DNA of 64,000 bases from Posidoniimonas corsicana (lineage in GTDB: Bacteria > Planctomycetota > Planctomycetia > Pirellulales > Lacipirellulaceae): assembly GCF_007859765.1 (NCBI RefSeq), contig NZ_SIHJ01000001.1, forward strand, positions 3,203,156 to 3,267,155. Direction: 5' to 3'. The stretch's first letter is position 1. Each line of letters starts with the position of its first letter. A program made the position numbers and the translations under genes. This document shows, in pieces, positions 55,699 to 64,000 of the stretch. A model generated the notes under the pieces. It had not been told where the DNA came from and searched no databases. It saw nothing but the letters and a program-made list of their open reading frames with translations.

Positions 55699-56589
55699 TT
55701 AGCGGACAAGCCCGCGGCGGCGCATGTAGTTGGTCATCAGCTCGTTGACCGGCATCTGGTTGTTCGCCAGCAGGTAGGCCATGCCGCGTTTAGCGCAGAA
55801 CTCCTGGGCGCCGGCGGTAAAGGCGGCCAGCGTCTGCTTGTACCTTGAGAGCAGCGGGGCGCTGACGGTGATCTCGGCGATGTCCTGGTCCTCGCAGTCA
55901 ACCAGCCGCAGGTCGCCCGCGACGTCCGGGTCGATCTCCTCCTGGCTGAGCACGTGGATCAGGTAGACGTCCACCCGCTGGGCCATCAGGTACTTCAACG
56001 CCGGCTCGTAGCCCTGCTTGTCCATCAGGTCGCTGATCAGCACCACCACCCCCTTGCCGGCGTTGCGGAGGCAGAACCGCTTCACGCCCTCGACCAGCGA
56101 GCCCTCCTGGTTTGGCTCGATCGCGGAGAGCTGGTCCAGCATCCGCCACACACTCTTGCGGCCGCGGAGCACGGGCGAGCGTTCGCGGAGGCCCTGGCCG
56201 AGGGTCTCGATCACGACCCGGTCGCTCTTCACCAGGCCGACGAACCCGAGCGCCGCCGCCAGCCGCTTGGCGTACTCCAGCTTGGTGGGGTCGCCGAACG
56301 CCATCGACGGCGACGCATCGATCAGGGTGTAGAAGTGCAGGTCCTCTTCTTCCAGGAAGAGCTTGAGGATCAGCTTGTCGAGCCTCGCGTAGAGGTTCCA
56401 GTCCAGACGCCGCAGGTCGTCGCCCGGGGTGTAGTTGCGGTAGTCTGCAAACTCGACCGACTCGCCCTTCCGCTTGCTCCGGCGTTCGCCCTTCATCCGG
56501 CCGCGGAACACTTTGCGGGTGACTAGCTCAAGCCGCTCGAGCTGGCTCATCAGGTCGGGCGGGAGCAGCTCGGGTGGGGAGATCGGCAT
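55699..56589 (-). CDS. DUF58 domain protein
   Basis: The 296-residue protein has the DUF58 signature ADYRNYTPGDDLRRLDWNLYARLDKLILK (about residues 48-76) followed by a VWA-like fold, LIDASPSMAFGD. DUF58 proteins are usually encoded with MoxR ATPases and VWA membrane proteins. Here it precedes the VWA protein in the same direction, so they probably form one transcript. The ATG at 56589 (MPISPPELLPP) is chosen over a longer basic extension. The MoxR partner is not seen nearby. Confidence 0.9.
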   Translation of the reverse strand: MPISPPELLPPDLMSQLERLELVTRKVFRGRMKGERRSKRKGESVEFADYRNYTPGDDLRRLDWNLYARLDKLILKLFLEEEDLHFYTLIDASPSMAFGDPTKLEYAKRLAAALGFVGLVKSDRVVIETLGQGLRERSPVLRGRKSVWRMLDQLSAIEPNQEGSLVEGVKRFCLRNAGKGVVVLISDLMDKQGYEPALKYLMAQRVDVYLIHVLSQEEIDPDVAGDLRLVDCEDQDIAEITVSAPLLSRYKQTLAAFTAGAQEFCAKRGMAYLLANNQMPVNELMTNYMRRRGLVR

Positions 56590-56939
56590 CGGCGGCGGGT
56601 CGGTCGTGCGGGCGCGTTGCTGGCTTCGGTTTCGCGTATCGGATTCTACCCGATCATCGCCTGGCGTGCGCAAATCACGCCGCCTGCCTGCGGTTTGGTT
56701 GACGGAAGGCCACAGACGCTAGCGCTGGCCGACGGCAAACCCGGCCCAAACCTAAGAATCATGAGAATCCGGAAACGAACTACCTGCAACCGGCGTCATA
56801 TGCCTTGCGGGATTCAGGCGGAAGTGCGCAATATAGAAGAGGAACAGGGAAGCAGCGTCCTCGGCCCGCCCCGACGGGTCTTGAGCCACAGGGGCGGCGT
56901 GGACCAAACGCTTGCGATACTCCCGGAGACCACCGCGAT
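56590..56939. promoter_or_regulatory. Divergent region between the DUF58 operon and the VWA-PP2C-kinase triad
   Basis: No gene is visible in these 350 bases, which should contain both divergent promoters. No convincing -35/-10 pair was found. A GGAG lies about 12 bases before the VWA start at 56940, rather far for a ribosome binding site. Confidence 0.4.
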
Positions 56940-57623
56940 ATGGACCAGCTCCGTGCTGACAGCGTCTTTAGCAACGTCGAGTTTGCTGAAAACCCCGAGC
57001 CCCGCGTCCCGTGCGTGCTGCTGCTGGACACCTCGACCAGCATGCACGGCCCGAAGCTGGACGAGCTGAACAAGGGGCTGCAGATTTACCGCCAGGCCCT
57101 GCTAACCGACCCGCTCGCCTCGAAGCGGGTGGAGGTCGCGGTGGTAACTTTTGGGGGACGCGTGAACCGCGTGGTGGACTTTGTCACCGCCGAGCAGTTC
57201 GAACCCCCGACGCTCAACGCGATCGGCGGCACGCCGCTGGGCGAGGCCGTGTCGACCTCGCTGGACATGATCGAGCAACGCAAGGACGCCTACCGCGAGA
57301 ACGGCGTCGCGTACTACCGGCCCTGGGCGTTCCTGATCACCGATGGCGAGCCCAACGACCACTGGAAACCGGTCATCAGCCGGATTGAGTCGGGCGAGAA
57401 GGCCAAGGCGTTCAGCTTCTTCTGCGTTGGGGTCGAGGGCGCCAACATGGAGATCCTGGGCGAGCTGAGCGTGCGTAAGCCGCTGTGGCTGCAGGGCTTA
57501 AAGTTCGCCGAGCTGTTCACTTGGTTGTCCAACTCCCAGCAGTCGGTGTCCCGTTCTTCGCCCGGCGAAGAGGTCCCCCTCGAAGACCCGACCTCCGGCC
57601 CCACCGGCTGGGCGGCCGTCTAG
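56940..57623 (+). CDS. YegL/TerY-like VWA domain protein
   Basis: The 227-residue protein is essentially a single VWA domain with complete MIDAS: LLLDTSTSM (D30, S32, S34), the Thr in GGTPLGEAVS and the Asp in LITDGEPND. The family is TerY/YegL-like. In E. coli, yegL-yegK-yegI encode VWA, PP2C-like and kinase proteins, and the same trio follows here. The likely role is a metal-dependent adaptor in a phosphorylation signalling module. The stop is 22 bases before the phosphatase ATG at 57646. The ATG at 56940 removes a non-protein-like extension of 45 residues. Confidence 0.88.
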   Translation: MDQLRADSVFSNVEFAENPEPRVPCVLLLDTSTSMHGPKLDELNKGLQIYRQALLTDPLASKRVEVAVVTFGGRVNRVVDFVTAEQFEPPTLNAIGGTPLGEAVSTSLDMIEQRKDAYRENGVAYYRPWAFLITDGEPNDHWKPVISRIESGEKAKAFSFFCVGVEGANMEILGELSVRKPLWLQGLKFAELFTWLSNSQQSVSRSSPGEEVPLEDPTSGPTGWAAV

Positions 57624-57645
57624 CTTGAACGTCAGGACGACCGAC

Positions 57646-58404
57646 ATGTGGCGGCACATCGCCGGCAGCGTCAGGGGAGCTTCGCACGAACGGGGCGGCG
57701 AACCCTGCCAGGACACGCACATCGCGTGCGTCATCGATTCCGCTTGGGGGCCCGGCATGGTCGCCTGTGTGGCCGACGGCGCCGGCAGCGCGAGCGACAG
57801 CCAGCACGGGTCGCAGATCGCCTGCGAGGCGATCGCCGCCAAGGCCCGCCAGCACTATGAACGCGTGGGGGGCTTCCAGATCGTTTCGCGGGACGACGCC
57901 ATCGTCTGGTGCGACCACGCCCGGTCGGAGATCAACCGCCGCGCCGAAGCCGACGGCAAGCAGCCCCGCGACTACGCGTGCACATTGAGCGCGGCCCTGC
58001 TGTCCGAGCGGGGTTCGGCGTTCCTGCAGATCGGCGACGGCGCCATCGTGGCCCGCCGCGGCGGCGTCTACGGGGTCGTGTTCTGGCCCCAGTCGGGCGA
58101 GTACGCCAACAGCACCAACTTCCTCACGCAGGAGGGCTACCAAGACCAACTCGAGTTCCTCGCCTCGCCCAGCACCTTCGGCGAGGTCGCATTGTTCACC
58201 GACGGCCTGGAACGGCTGGCGCTGAGTTTCGAGGGGCAGACCGCCCACGCCCCCTTCTTCGACCCACTGCTGCAGGCGGTCCGCCAGACAGACGACCTCG
58301 AGGGGCTCAACCAGGGGCTGCACGGCTTCCTGACCTCCGAGGTCGTTCAGAACAGGTCCGACGATGACAAGACCCTCGTCCTCGCTGCTAAGAATCCCGG
58401 TTAA
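57646..58404 (+). CDS. YegK-like PP2C-family protein phosphatase
   Basis: The 252-residue protein has PP2C metal motifs: VADGAGSAS (Asp and the GxG-like turn), LQIGDGAIV and SDDDKTLVL near the C-terminus. Its size is close to the catalytic core only. It should remove phosphate from Ser/Thr, most likely from targets of the kinase encoded next. The ATG at 57646 has AGGAC eight bases upstream; a TTG form starting at 57625 is possible. Its 3' end overlaps the kinase start by 41 bases, strongly suggesting co-translation. Confidence 0.88.
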   Translation: MWRHIAGSVRGASHERGGEPCQDTHIACVIDSAWGPGMVACVADGAGSASDSQHGSQIACEAIAAKARQHYERVGGFQIVSRDDAIVWCDHARSEINRRAEADGKQPRDYACTLSAALLSERGSAFLQIGDGAIVARRGGVYGVVFWPQSGEYANSTNFLTQEGYQDQLEFLASPSTFGEVALFTDGLERLALSFEGQTAHAPFFDPLLQAVRQTDDLEGLNQGLHGFLTSEVVQNRSDDDKTLVLAAKNPG

Positions 58405-60469
58405 GAAGCCGCTGGTCACCGACGCCCAGGGCAACGTGGTGCCGCTCGGCGAGCCGATCGGCGTCGGCGGCGAGGGCCGCGTGTTCGAGGTGGTCAAGGA
58501 ACCGGACTGCGCGGCCAAGATCTACCACCGGACGCCGCTCGCCGGTCAACAGCTCAACAAGCTGCAGGCGATGCTGACCATCGGCGCCAAGGAGCTGGCG
58601 CCGATCGCCGCCTGGCCGCAGAAGCTGCTGCTGGACGCGCAGAACGACAAGCCGTGCGGCATCGTGATGACCCGCGTCAACGACGCGCTCGAGCTGCACG
58701 AGCTGTACGGCGCCTCGACCCGCGCGCGGCACTTCCCCCACGCCTACTGGCACCACCTGGTGCTGGCCGCGCGCAATGCGGCCGCGGCGTTCGAGGCGTT
58801 GCACTCGCGCGGCGTCGTGATCGGCGACGTGAACCAGGGCAACCTGCTGGTCGACCAGGAGATGTGCGTCCGGTTCATCGACTGCGACTCGTTCCAGATT
58901 CGCTACGGCAAGCGGGTGCTGCCGTGCCTGGTCGGCACGCCGCACTTCACCCCGCCCGAGCTGCAGTCGGTCCGGCTGTCGGAGGTCGTCCGCACGCCGC
59001 AGCACGACGCGTTCGGGCTGGCGCTGTTGATATTCCACCTGCTGTTCGTCGGTCGTCACCCCTTCGCCGGCCGCTACCGCGGCGAGGGGGAAATGCACAT
59101 CGAGCGGGCGATAAGCGAGCGGCGGTTCGCGTTCAGCAGCAGCCGTGACGCAACCCAGATGGACCCGCCGCCGGCGTCGCTCAGCCTGTCGGACCTGCCG
59201 AAGCAGATCGCGGACATGTTCGAGGCCGCCCTCCGCTGCGACCCGGCCAAGGGGCAGGAGCGTCCCATGCCGCGGCAGTGGGTGATGGCGCTAGAGAATC
59301 TGCTGAAGAACCGCCGGGAGTGCGACATCGACTCGTCGCACGTCTACTACAACGGCTCGAAGGAGTGCCCGTGGTGCCGGATCGAAGCCAACGGCGGGCC
59401 TGCTTTCTTCGTCAACTCGGCGCTCGTGGGCGGGTCGATGCAGTCCCGGCTCGAGGCCTACGACCGCTGCGTCGCGAAGGTTGAGGAGATATACTTCCCG
59501 GACCTCGCCCGCAAGACGGTCAAGGTCCCGGCGATGCCGATCATCAAGAAGGCCGAGGAGCGGTTCCCGATGCGGGCCGCCGACTGGATCGCGCTGGGCG
59601 CCCCGCTTGGCGCGGCCCTGGCCTTGGGCGGCGCCTTCTTCTGGCCGGTGCTGGCGGGCGGCTGGGCGGTCTCGCTAGCGACCTCCGCCCTGCTCTGGCT
59701 GCACGCCGGCGCCAAGGGCCGGCGCACCACCAGCCTCGAGTACGCCGAGCGGGTCGACGAACTGACCGACAAGCTCGAGACCGCCGGCGCCAACGTCATG
59801 GCGCGGCACCGCCAACGCGAGGCCGAGTTTGACACCTACGCGGCGGTGGTCAACACTGGCCGGGAGCGCTACGCAACCGACGCCGAGGACCTGGAGACCA
59901 TCGTCAAGCAGCTGCGCGTCGAACAGCGGGAAGACTACCTCCGTGGTCTGGAGATCCGCCAGTACCGCCGCAAGATTCCCGGCCTGCAGCGGGGTCACGT
60001 CGCGGTGCTGCAGTCGTACGGCGTCGAGACCGCCGCCGACTGCGAATCGCACCTGCTGGCCGGCATCCCCAGCATCCCACCGGAGATCACCATCGAGCTG
60101 ATGCAGTGGCGTGAGGCGAGGCTCGAGCAGTTCGCCTTCCAGCCCGAGGCCGGCGTCACCGAGCGGGAGGTCGAGATCGACCGCCAGGAGGCCGCCGCCC
60201 GCTTCAAGATCTCCCAGGCCCGCAAGGTGCTGAACGGCGCCACGAGGCTAAGATCCATGGCTCACCAGGGCCGCAAAGCGTTGCAGCAGGATCTGGAGGT
60301 CTTCGAACAGCTGGCCGCCCGGTTCCGCGCCCTGGCCCGGGAGTACCAGGACTTCCAGGCGACCCGCAGCACGGTCGAGCGGAAGGTCAATCAGAGCGCG
60401 ACGACCATCGCCGTGGCGGCGGTCGCGGCCCCGCTGGTCGGCACGCTGCTGTGGCTGGTGCTGGGCTGA
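58364..60469 (+). CDS. YegI-like protein kinase with Cys motif, HhH and membrane helices
   Basis: The 701-residue protein has an atypical kinase domain (about residues 25-315): Gly loop IGVGGEGRVFEV, Lys52 in AAKIYH, catalytic loop GDVNQGN (154-160) instead of HRDxxxxN, and DCD (173-175) in the DFG position. A Cys/His group (C320, H326, C335, C338 in ECPWC) follows and may bind zinc. Two membrane helices lie at about 406-447, a coiled segment at 455-530, a helix-hairpin-helix-like IPGLQRGHVAVLQSYG region at 538-585, and a last helix at 680-699. This resembles E. coli YegI. Together with the preceding VWA and PP2C proteins it forms a signalling triad at the membrane; the signal is unknown. Confidence 0.87.
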   Translation: MTRPSSSLLRIPVKKPLVTDAQGNVVPLGEPIGVGGEGRVFEVVKEPDCAAKIYHRTPLAGQQLNKLQAMLTIGAKELAPIAAWPQKLLLDAQNDKPCGIVMTRVNDALELHELYGASTRARHFPHAYWHHLVLAARNAAAAFEALHSRGVVIGDVNQGNLLVDQEMCVRFIDCDSFQIRYGKRVLPCLVGTPHFTPPELQSVRLSEVVRTPQHDAFGLALLIFHLLFVGRHPFAGRYRGEGEMHIERAISERRFAFSSSRDATQMDPPPASLSLSDLPKQIADMFEAALRCDPAKGQERPMPRQWVMALENLLKNRRECDIDSSHVYYNGSKECPWCRIEANGGPAFFVNSALVGGSMQSRLEAYDRCVAKVEEIYFPDLARKTVKVPAMPIIKKAEERFPMRAADWIALGAPLGAALALGGAFFWPVLAGGWAVSLATSALLWLHAGAKGRRTTSLEYAERVDELTDKLETAGANVMARHRQREAEFDTYAAVVNTGRERYATDAEDLETIVKQLRVEQREDYLRGLEIRQYRRKIPGLQRGHVAVLQSYGVETAADCESHLLAGIPSIPPEITIELMQWREARLEQFAFQPEAGVTEREVEIDRQEAAARFKISQARKVLNGATRLRSMAHQGRKALQQDLEVFEQLAARFRALAREYQDFQATRSTVERKVNQSATTIAVAAVAAPLVGTLLWLVLG

Positions 60470-60498
60470 GAGCGGCCGCGGACCCCGCCGTGCTACGC

Positions 60499-62787
60499 TT
60501 AGTCAAGTTTCGCCAGTCGTGCGACGTCGGCGGCCGCCTGAGTCGGGTCGAGGGCCGTGTTGGCGATCCCCGACACAACCTTAGTGATGTTGTGGTCGAC
60601 CTCGCCGGCCCGCCCCCACACCTCGCCCGACGCGGACGTGATATAGGTCGAGAACGTGCGGTGGCCAGTTCCCGGGCGTTCACCGATCACGTGCAGGATT
60701 GTGCGGCGTCCCTCAAGGCCCGCGAAGAGCGTTTCGCCGATGCTATAGCCGGCCCGGACACGACCCGAGTTCACGATCAGGTGCTCGGAGGCGACGCGTC
60801 GGTCCCGCTCGGCAAGCGCCGCCCGCAGCGCAGTAAGAAAGGTAGTCAGCTGCCCGGGCTCCATGATCGCCAGCGCATTGAGCCCGTCGGAGATCACAAT
60901 CTGAAGATCCACCTCGCCCGCCCGGTGCTCGCGGAGCGACCGCACCGTGCTTTGGGACCGCTCGCTGAGTTGCTCCCCCGTGACGGGATGGAGGATGTAG
61001 TCGGTCCGGTCGACCGAGTTGGTCTCCAGCACCAGGGCGTCGGGGGCTTCGGCGACAAACCGATCGTCTAGCTCGGCCCAGATGCCCAGCTTGGCGTCGT
61101 CGTAGATGCGGCGGACCCCCTCGCGCAGTTTTTGCGGTGGGTCTCCGTGCCGGTCGCCGTGGCCCTCGGCGATAAACACCCCGCGGCTACGCACCTCCGC
61201 CAGCTTCCGGCGCCCCTCCGCAAACACCACGTCGTCCGCTCGCGGGTCCCCCTTGCGACGGCGGTATTGCAGGTACACCCAGAGCGGGTCGCCAAACCGA
61301 CCGCCTGGCCGCCCGTCTGACTCGATGACCCCAAGTTGTTGGAAGAACGCCCACATCGCGTCGTTGACGCGGTAGCCGAACTTCTCACGCAGCCGCACGT
61401 GGTCGTGGTAGCCGGTGGTCAGGTACCCGAGCATCGGGTCGATCTTGGTCGGCAGCGCCATCAGGTACGCCGGGTTGGCGGGCAGTATCTGGTCCAGGCA
61501 CCAGTCGAGGTCCTCCAGCGACACGTCCATGTGCAGGGTCGAGCACACGTCCAGGCCGATGCACAGCCCGTGCAGCTTGCCCATGACAATGTCCTCCAGG
61601 CAGCAGCGGACGAGCTGCTCGCGGGTGCGGAACACCTCGGGGCCGATGAACCCGGCGACGTCGTTCAGGTGCACCCACGCCGCGGGTTCGTTGCCCGAGG
61701 CGGCTCGCGCCGCGGAGACCTGGCTGCTGAGGGTGCGTGCGAAGCCGTACTTGCGGGCCTCGTGCAGCACCATGTCGAAGCCGTGGCTGTGCCCGTTGGT
61801 GAAGTCGGCGCCCTGGCCGGTCTCGAAGTACAACCCGTAGCGGCCGCTGCGGGACGAGGCGTGCCGCTCCATCTTCGCGACGCTGATGTCGAAGGTGGCG
61901 TTCGCCGCGTCGCAGCCGGCGATGCTCTGGAACCACAGCGCGGTGCTGCCCGGGTCGGTCCGCTCGACCTCCGCCTGCACGTCGATGTGCGACAGCACGC
62001 AGTGTGGCATGTGCTGCTCAACACCAAACGTTTGGAGCAGGTCCTGCAGCGTCCGCTCGACCGCCGCGACCGAGGCCGCTTCGCTGGACACCGGGTTCGT
62101 GCCCAGCAGCATGTCCCCAACCCCGTACGACCAGGCGTCGAACACCTGCCACGCGATGTCGTCTACGTTGTCGGTAGGCGAGTTCGGCTGCACCCGCGCG
62201 CCGAGGTAGCCCTTCGCGCCGAGCTGGCTGCCCGGAAGCGGGTTGAAGACCTTGCGTCCAACCTGGATCAGCTCGTCGTTGGTCATCAGCTTCACGACGC
62301 AGCCGATGACATCGCTCGACAACGCGGGGGCCGCCTCTTTGATGCTCGCCTCGTCGGCGACCAACAGAAACCGCTTGAGTGTTCCCAGCGTTGGCTGCCC
62401 TGGAAGCAGCTGGCCCAGCCCAGGCCGATCCAGCGAGATGAATCGGTACAGTTCGTCGGTGTGGATCGGGTTGGCGTCGAGGGCCGACAGCCGCGTGGCT
62501 CCGAGCAGGCGCCGGGCGTGGATCCGGGACCGGTTGTCCGACGCCGCGACGCCGATCGCCTGGTCGCCCTCCTTGAACTCGTTCGCGGCGCCCAGGATCT
62601 GGGCGTACATCCGCGGGTCGTGCCCGCCGTGGCGTCGGTGGATGAACGAGAAGACATCCTCCCCCTGCCTGGGCGCAGGGATCTCGAGCGGGCCTTCGTT
62701 GGAGAGGCAAGCGGGCACGGCGGCGCCGTAAGCGACGGCGGCAGAACCGCCGGCAACCTGCCGCAGGAACGAACGTCGCGATGGCAT
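60499..62787 (-). CDS. eutBC: Tat-exported EutB-EutC ethanolamine ammonia-lyase fusion
   Basis: The 762-residue product carries both subunits of adenosylcobalamin-dependent ethanolamine ammonia-lyase. The EutB part is about residues 42-510, with EGDQAIGVAA (73-82), GARVQPNSP, GTNPV, FETGQG and GLDVC; R198, Q200, N231, E322 and D413 correspond to substrate-binding residues of E. coli EutB. The EutC part is about 515-762, with ISDGLNALAI, NSGRVRAGYSIGE and HVIGERPGTGH. The N-terminus MPSRRSFLRQVAGG is a clear twin-arginine signal, and AVPACLS could be a weak lipobox. The start at 62787 was chosen for that signal. No other eut genes are present. The usual enzyme is cytoplasmic, so localisation is the main oddity. 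Confidence 0.9.
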   Translation of the reverse strand: MPSRRSFLRQVAGGSAAVAYGAAVPACLSNEGPLEIPAPRQGEDVFSFIHRRHGGHDPRMYAQILGAANEFKEGDQAIGVAASDNRSRIHARRLLGATRLSALDANPIHTDELYRFISLDRPGLGQLLPGQPTLGTLKRFLLVADEASIKEAAPALSSDVIGCVVKLMTNDELIQVGRKVFNPLPGSQLGAKGYLGARVQPNSPTDNVDDIAWQVFDAWSYGVGDMLLGTNPVSSEAASVAAVERTLQDLLQTFGVEQHMPHCVLSHIDVQAEVERTDPGSTALWFQSIAGCDAANATFDISVAKMERHASSRSGRYGLYFETGQGADFTNGHSHGFDMVLHEARKYGFARTLSSQVSAARAASGNEPAAWVHLNDVAGFIGPEVFRTREQLVRCCLEDIVMGKLHGLCIGLDVCSTLHMDVSLEDLDWCLDQILPANPAYLMALPTKIDPMLGYLTTGYHDHVRLREKFGYRVNDAMWAFFQQLGVIESDGRPGGRFGDPLWVYLQYRRRKGDPRADDVVFAEGRRKLAEVRSRGVFIAEGHGDRHGDPPQKLREGVRRIYDDAKLGIWAELDDRFVAEAPDALVLETNSVDRTDYILHPVTGEQLSERSQSTVRSLREHRAGEVDLQIVISDGLNALAIMEPGQLTTFLTALRAALAERDRRVASEHLIVNSGRVRAGYSIGETLFAGLEGRRTILHVIGERPGTGHRTFSTYITSASGEVWGRAGEVDHNITKVVSGIANTALDPTQAAADVARLAKLD

Positions 62788-62944
62788 CAGACCGGCTCCG
62801 GTGGCGCGCCGCGCGGCACGATGAACGCCTATGCCCGCCCAGGCTACCGCCGGCCGACGCACCGGTCAATGAACGCTGAGGGGGGAGCTGCCGTGCAGCG
62901 CACTCCGCTTGACCCCATCCGTGGAACCACCCACAAACACGAGC

Positions 62945-64000
62945 CTAGTAGCGGATCGTCACGCCCGACACCACGTAGCTGCGGCCGCCCATGCCGCCCT
63001 CGACCATCACCTGCAGGCGCTCGTCCAGCGCCCACAGCCCGCCGACTAGGAAGTTCCACGGGTTGGGCTCGAACTGATCGACCTCGACCTTCAGTCCGGG
63101 ACCGAGGAGCGGGTGGTTGATCGTCAGCTCAACCGTCTGCGCGGTGTCCTGCCACATGGCGCCGATGTGCACCTCGCCCTTGAATAGCGGGCGGTCGACC
63201 ACCAGTCCGACCCGCGGGGTCACCACCAGCGCGGTGAGCGACCCGTCGAGGTTCGAGAAGGTGGTCCAGGACTTGTTCACGTCGAGCATCGCGAACCAGT
63301 CCTTGGCGCCGATACCGGTGGTGCAGCCCCAGCCCAAGGTTGGCCCCTGCATGCTCACCGGGACATCGATTGTGACATCCGGCGAGACCGGCAACGGGAA
63401 GTCGCTGACCACCACGTCGACCGAGCCGGTCGTGCGCGTGTGACCGGCGATCCCGTAGATGTTCAGGCAGGGGAGCACCCACAGGTCGACCCGCGCGATC
63501 TGCGTTGAAGCGTGGAACTTGGTCTCGGGCACGTCGATCCGCTCCACCGAGGACGGGTCGACCGTCCCCAGCCCGAGGCGGACGTCCGACACCGCAACGG
63601 TGCGGTTGAGCTCGGTCCAGACGACGCCGGTCCCCAGCGGCAGCGGAAGGACCACGTCACGCCCCTCGGTCAGCCCCTTCAGCAGCGGGAAGGGGAGGTT
63701 CGAACGGGGCAGGAACCGGTCGACGCAGCCGTCGTGCTGCTCCTGCTGGCCGCACGTGTCGCCACAGCCGCAGGCGTCGCCGCATCCCACGCCGTCGCAG
63801 CAGGCAGAACCGTCGAGCGACATCAGCTGGATGTGGGTGTCGTAGGTCGCGGGGGCGGTCTCCGCAGGCGGGTCCACCCAGCCGGCGGCCGGGTTCTCGA
63901 GCGTTTCCCCCATACGCAGCCCGGCCCAGTCGGCGGCGACCGCTGCCTGGGCAGCCAACGCTAGCACAACGACCGCGGCGATAGGAGTTCTTGCAGCCAC
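62945..64000 (-). CDS. Exported Cys-rich envelope protein, probably partial
   Basis: The frame gives 351 residues ending at 62945; the first codon, GTG, falls on the last bases of the window, so the true start may lie outside. Residues 6-23 look like a signal peptide. A Cys-Gly cluster, CCDGVGCGDACGCGDTCG, spans residues 67-84, with a seventh Cys at 92. The remainder alternates polar and hydrophobic residues in a beta-rich way and ends in VVSGVTIRY, with a terminal aromatic residue as in outer-membrane barrels. No family is recognised. It lies upstream of eutBC on the same strand, with 157 bases between them. Confidence 0.75.
   Translation of the reverse strand: MAARTPIAAVVVLALAAQAAVAADWAGLRMGETLENPAAGWVDPPAETAPATYDTHIQLMSLDGSACCDGVGCGDACGCGDTCGQQEQHDGCVDRFLPRSNLPFPLLKGLTEGRDVVLPLPLGTGVVWTELNRTVAVSDVRLGLGTVDPSSVERIDVPETKFHASTQIARVDLWVLPCLNIYGIAGHTRTTGSVDVVVSDFPLPVSPDVTIDVPVSMQGPTLGWGCTTGIGAKDWFAMLDVNKSWTTFSNLDGSLTALVVTPRVGLVVDRPLFKGEVHIGAMWQDTAQTVELTINHPLLGPGLKVEVDQFEPNPWNFLVGGLWALDERLQVMVEGGMGGRSYVVSGVTIRY

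Noticed and set aside
62788-62944. Cobalamin riboswitch before eutBC
   Set aside because: The 157-base gap is too short for a full B12 riboswitch and no B12-box-like sequence was recognised.

Overview
The window looks like a chromosome segment of a planctomycete, most likely of the Pirellulales. The sequence is GC-rich throughout. It carries gene families typical of that group: a DUF1592/DUF1552 pair, a DUF1559 pseudopilin-like protein ending in an H-x9-DG block, PEP-CTERM and dockerin proteins, a DUF1080 protein, a membrane-anchored Hanks-type kinase, a POT transporter and an exported multihaem cytochrome. No rRNA, tRNA or CRISPR array was recognised. No prophage was seen. The only mobile-type gene is a small HUH (IS200/RAYT-like) transposase beside inverted REP-like repeats.

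Layout. 1-3870 (minus): an SbcCD/YhaNO-like pair, a phosphoesterase followed by a coiled-coil ATPase that leaves the window. 4198-7517: an ABC ATPase diverging from a 12-haem exported cytochrome. 8111-13781: a PQQ-type dehydrogenase converging on a DUF1592-DUF1552 pair. 14063-24292 (minus): a K+ channel subunit, then a long housekeeping run (argJ, argC, coaB, coaC, rpoZ, gmk, yicC-like, secG, tpiA, DAHP synthase, pheA). 24660-28784 (plus): dnaK with a clear terminator, the repeat-flanked transposase, a stand-alone M41-like protein and an exported methyltransferase.

29101-36017 (plus) is a co-directional cluster: fatty acyl-AMP ligase fused to a carrier domain, alpha/beta hydrolase, RND/MMPL exporter, membrane desaturase and an RbsD/FucU-like protein. 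It reads as a route that activates, modifies and exports an acyl compound. 36023-43930 is sugar and general metabolism (aspartoacylase-like protein, ribulokinase, secreted aldose epimerase, GH13 enzyme, ispD, pyroglutamyl peptidase). 43992-50033 holds a small exported protein, a HemP-like protein and a surface-protein region (PEP-CTERM, dockerin, DUF1559, kelch).

50143-53519 carries a Ser/Thr kinase, a POT transporter and a DUF1080 protein. At 53619-60469 two regulatory modules diverge: DUF58 plus a membrane VWA protein on the minus strand, and a VWA-PP2C-kinase triad resembling E. coli YegL-YegK-YegI on the plus strand. The right end (minus) has an EutB-EutC fusion with a twin-arginine signal and a partial exported Cys-rich protein. 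The systems most worth a second look are the acyl-activation/export cluster, the YegLKI-like triad beside DUF58/VWA, the Tat-targeted EutBC fusion and the transposase with its paired repeats.
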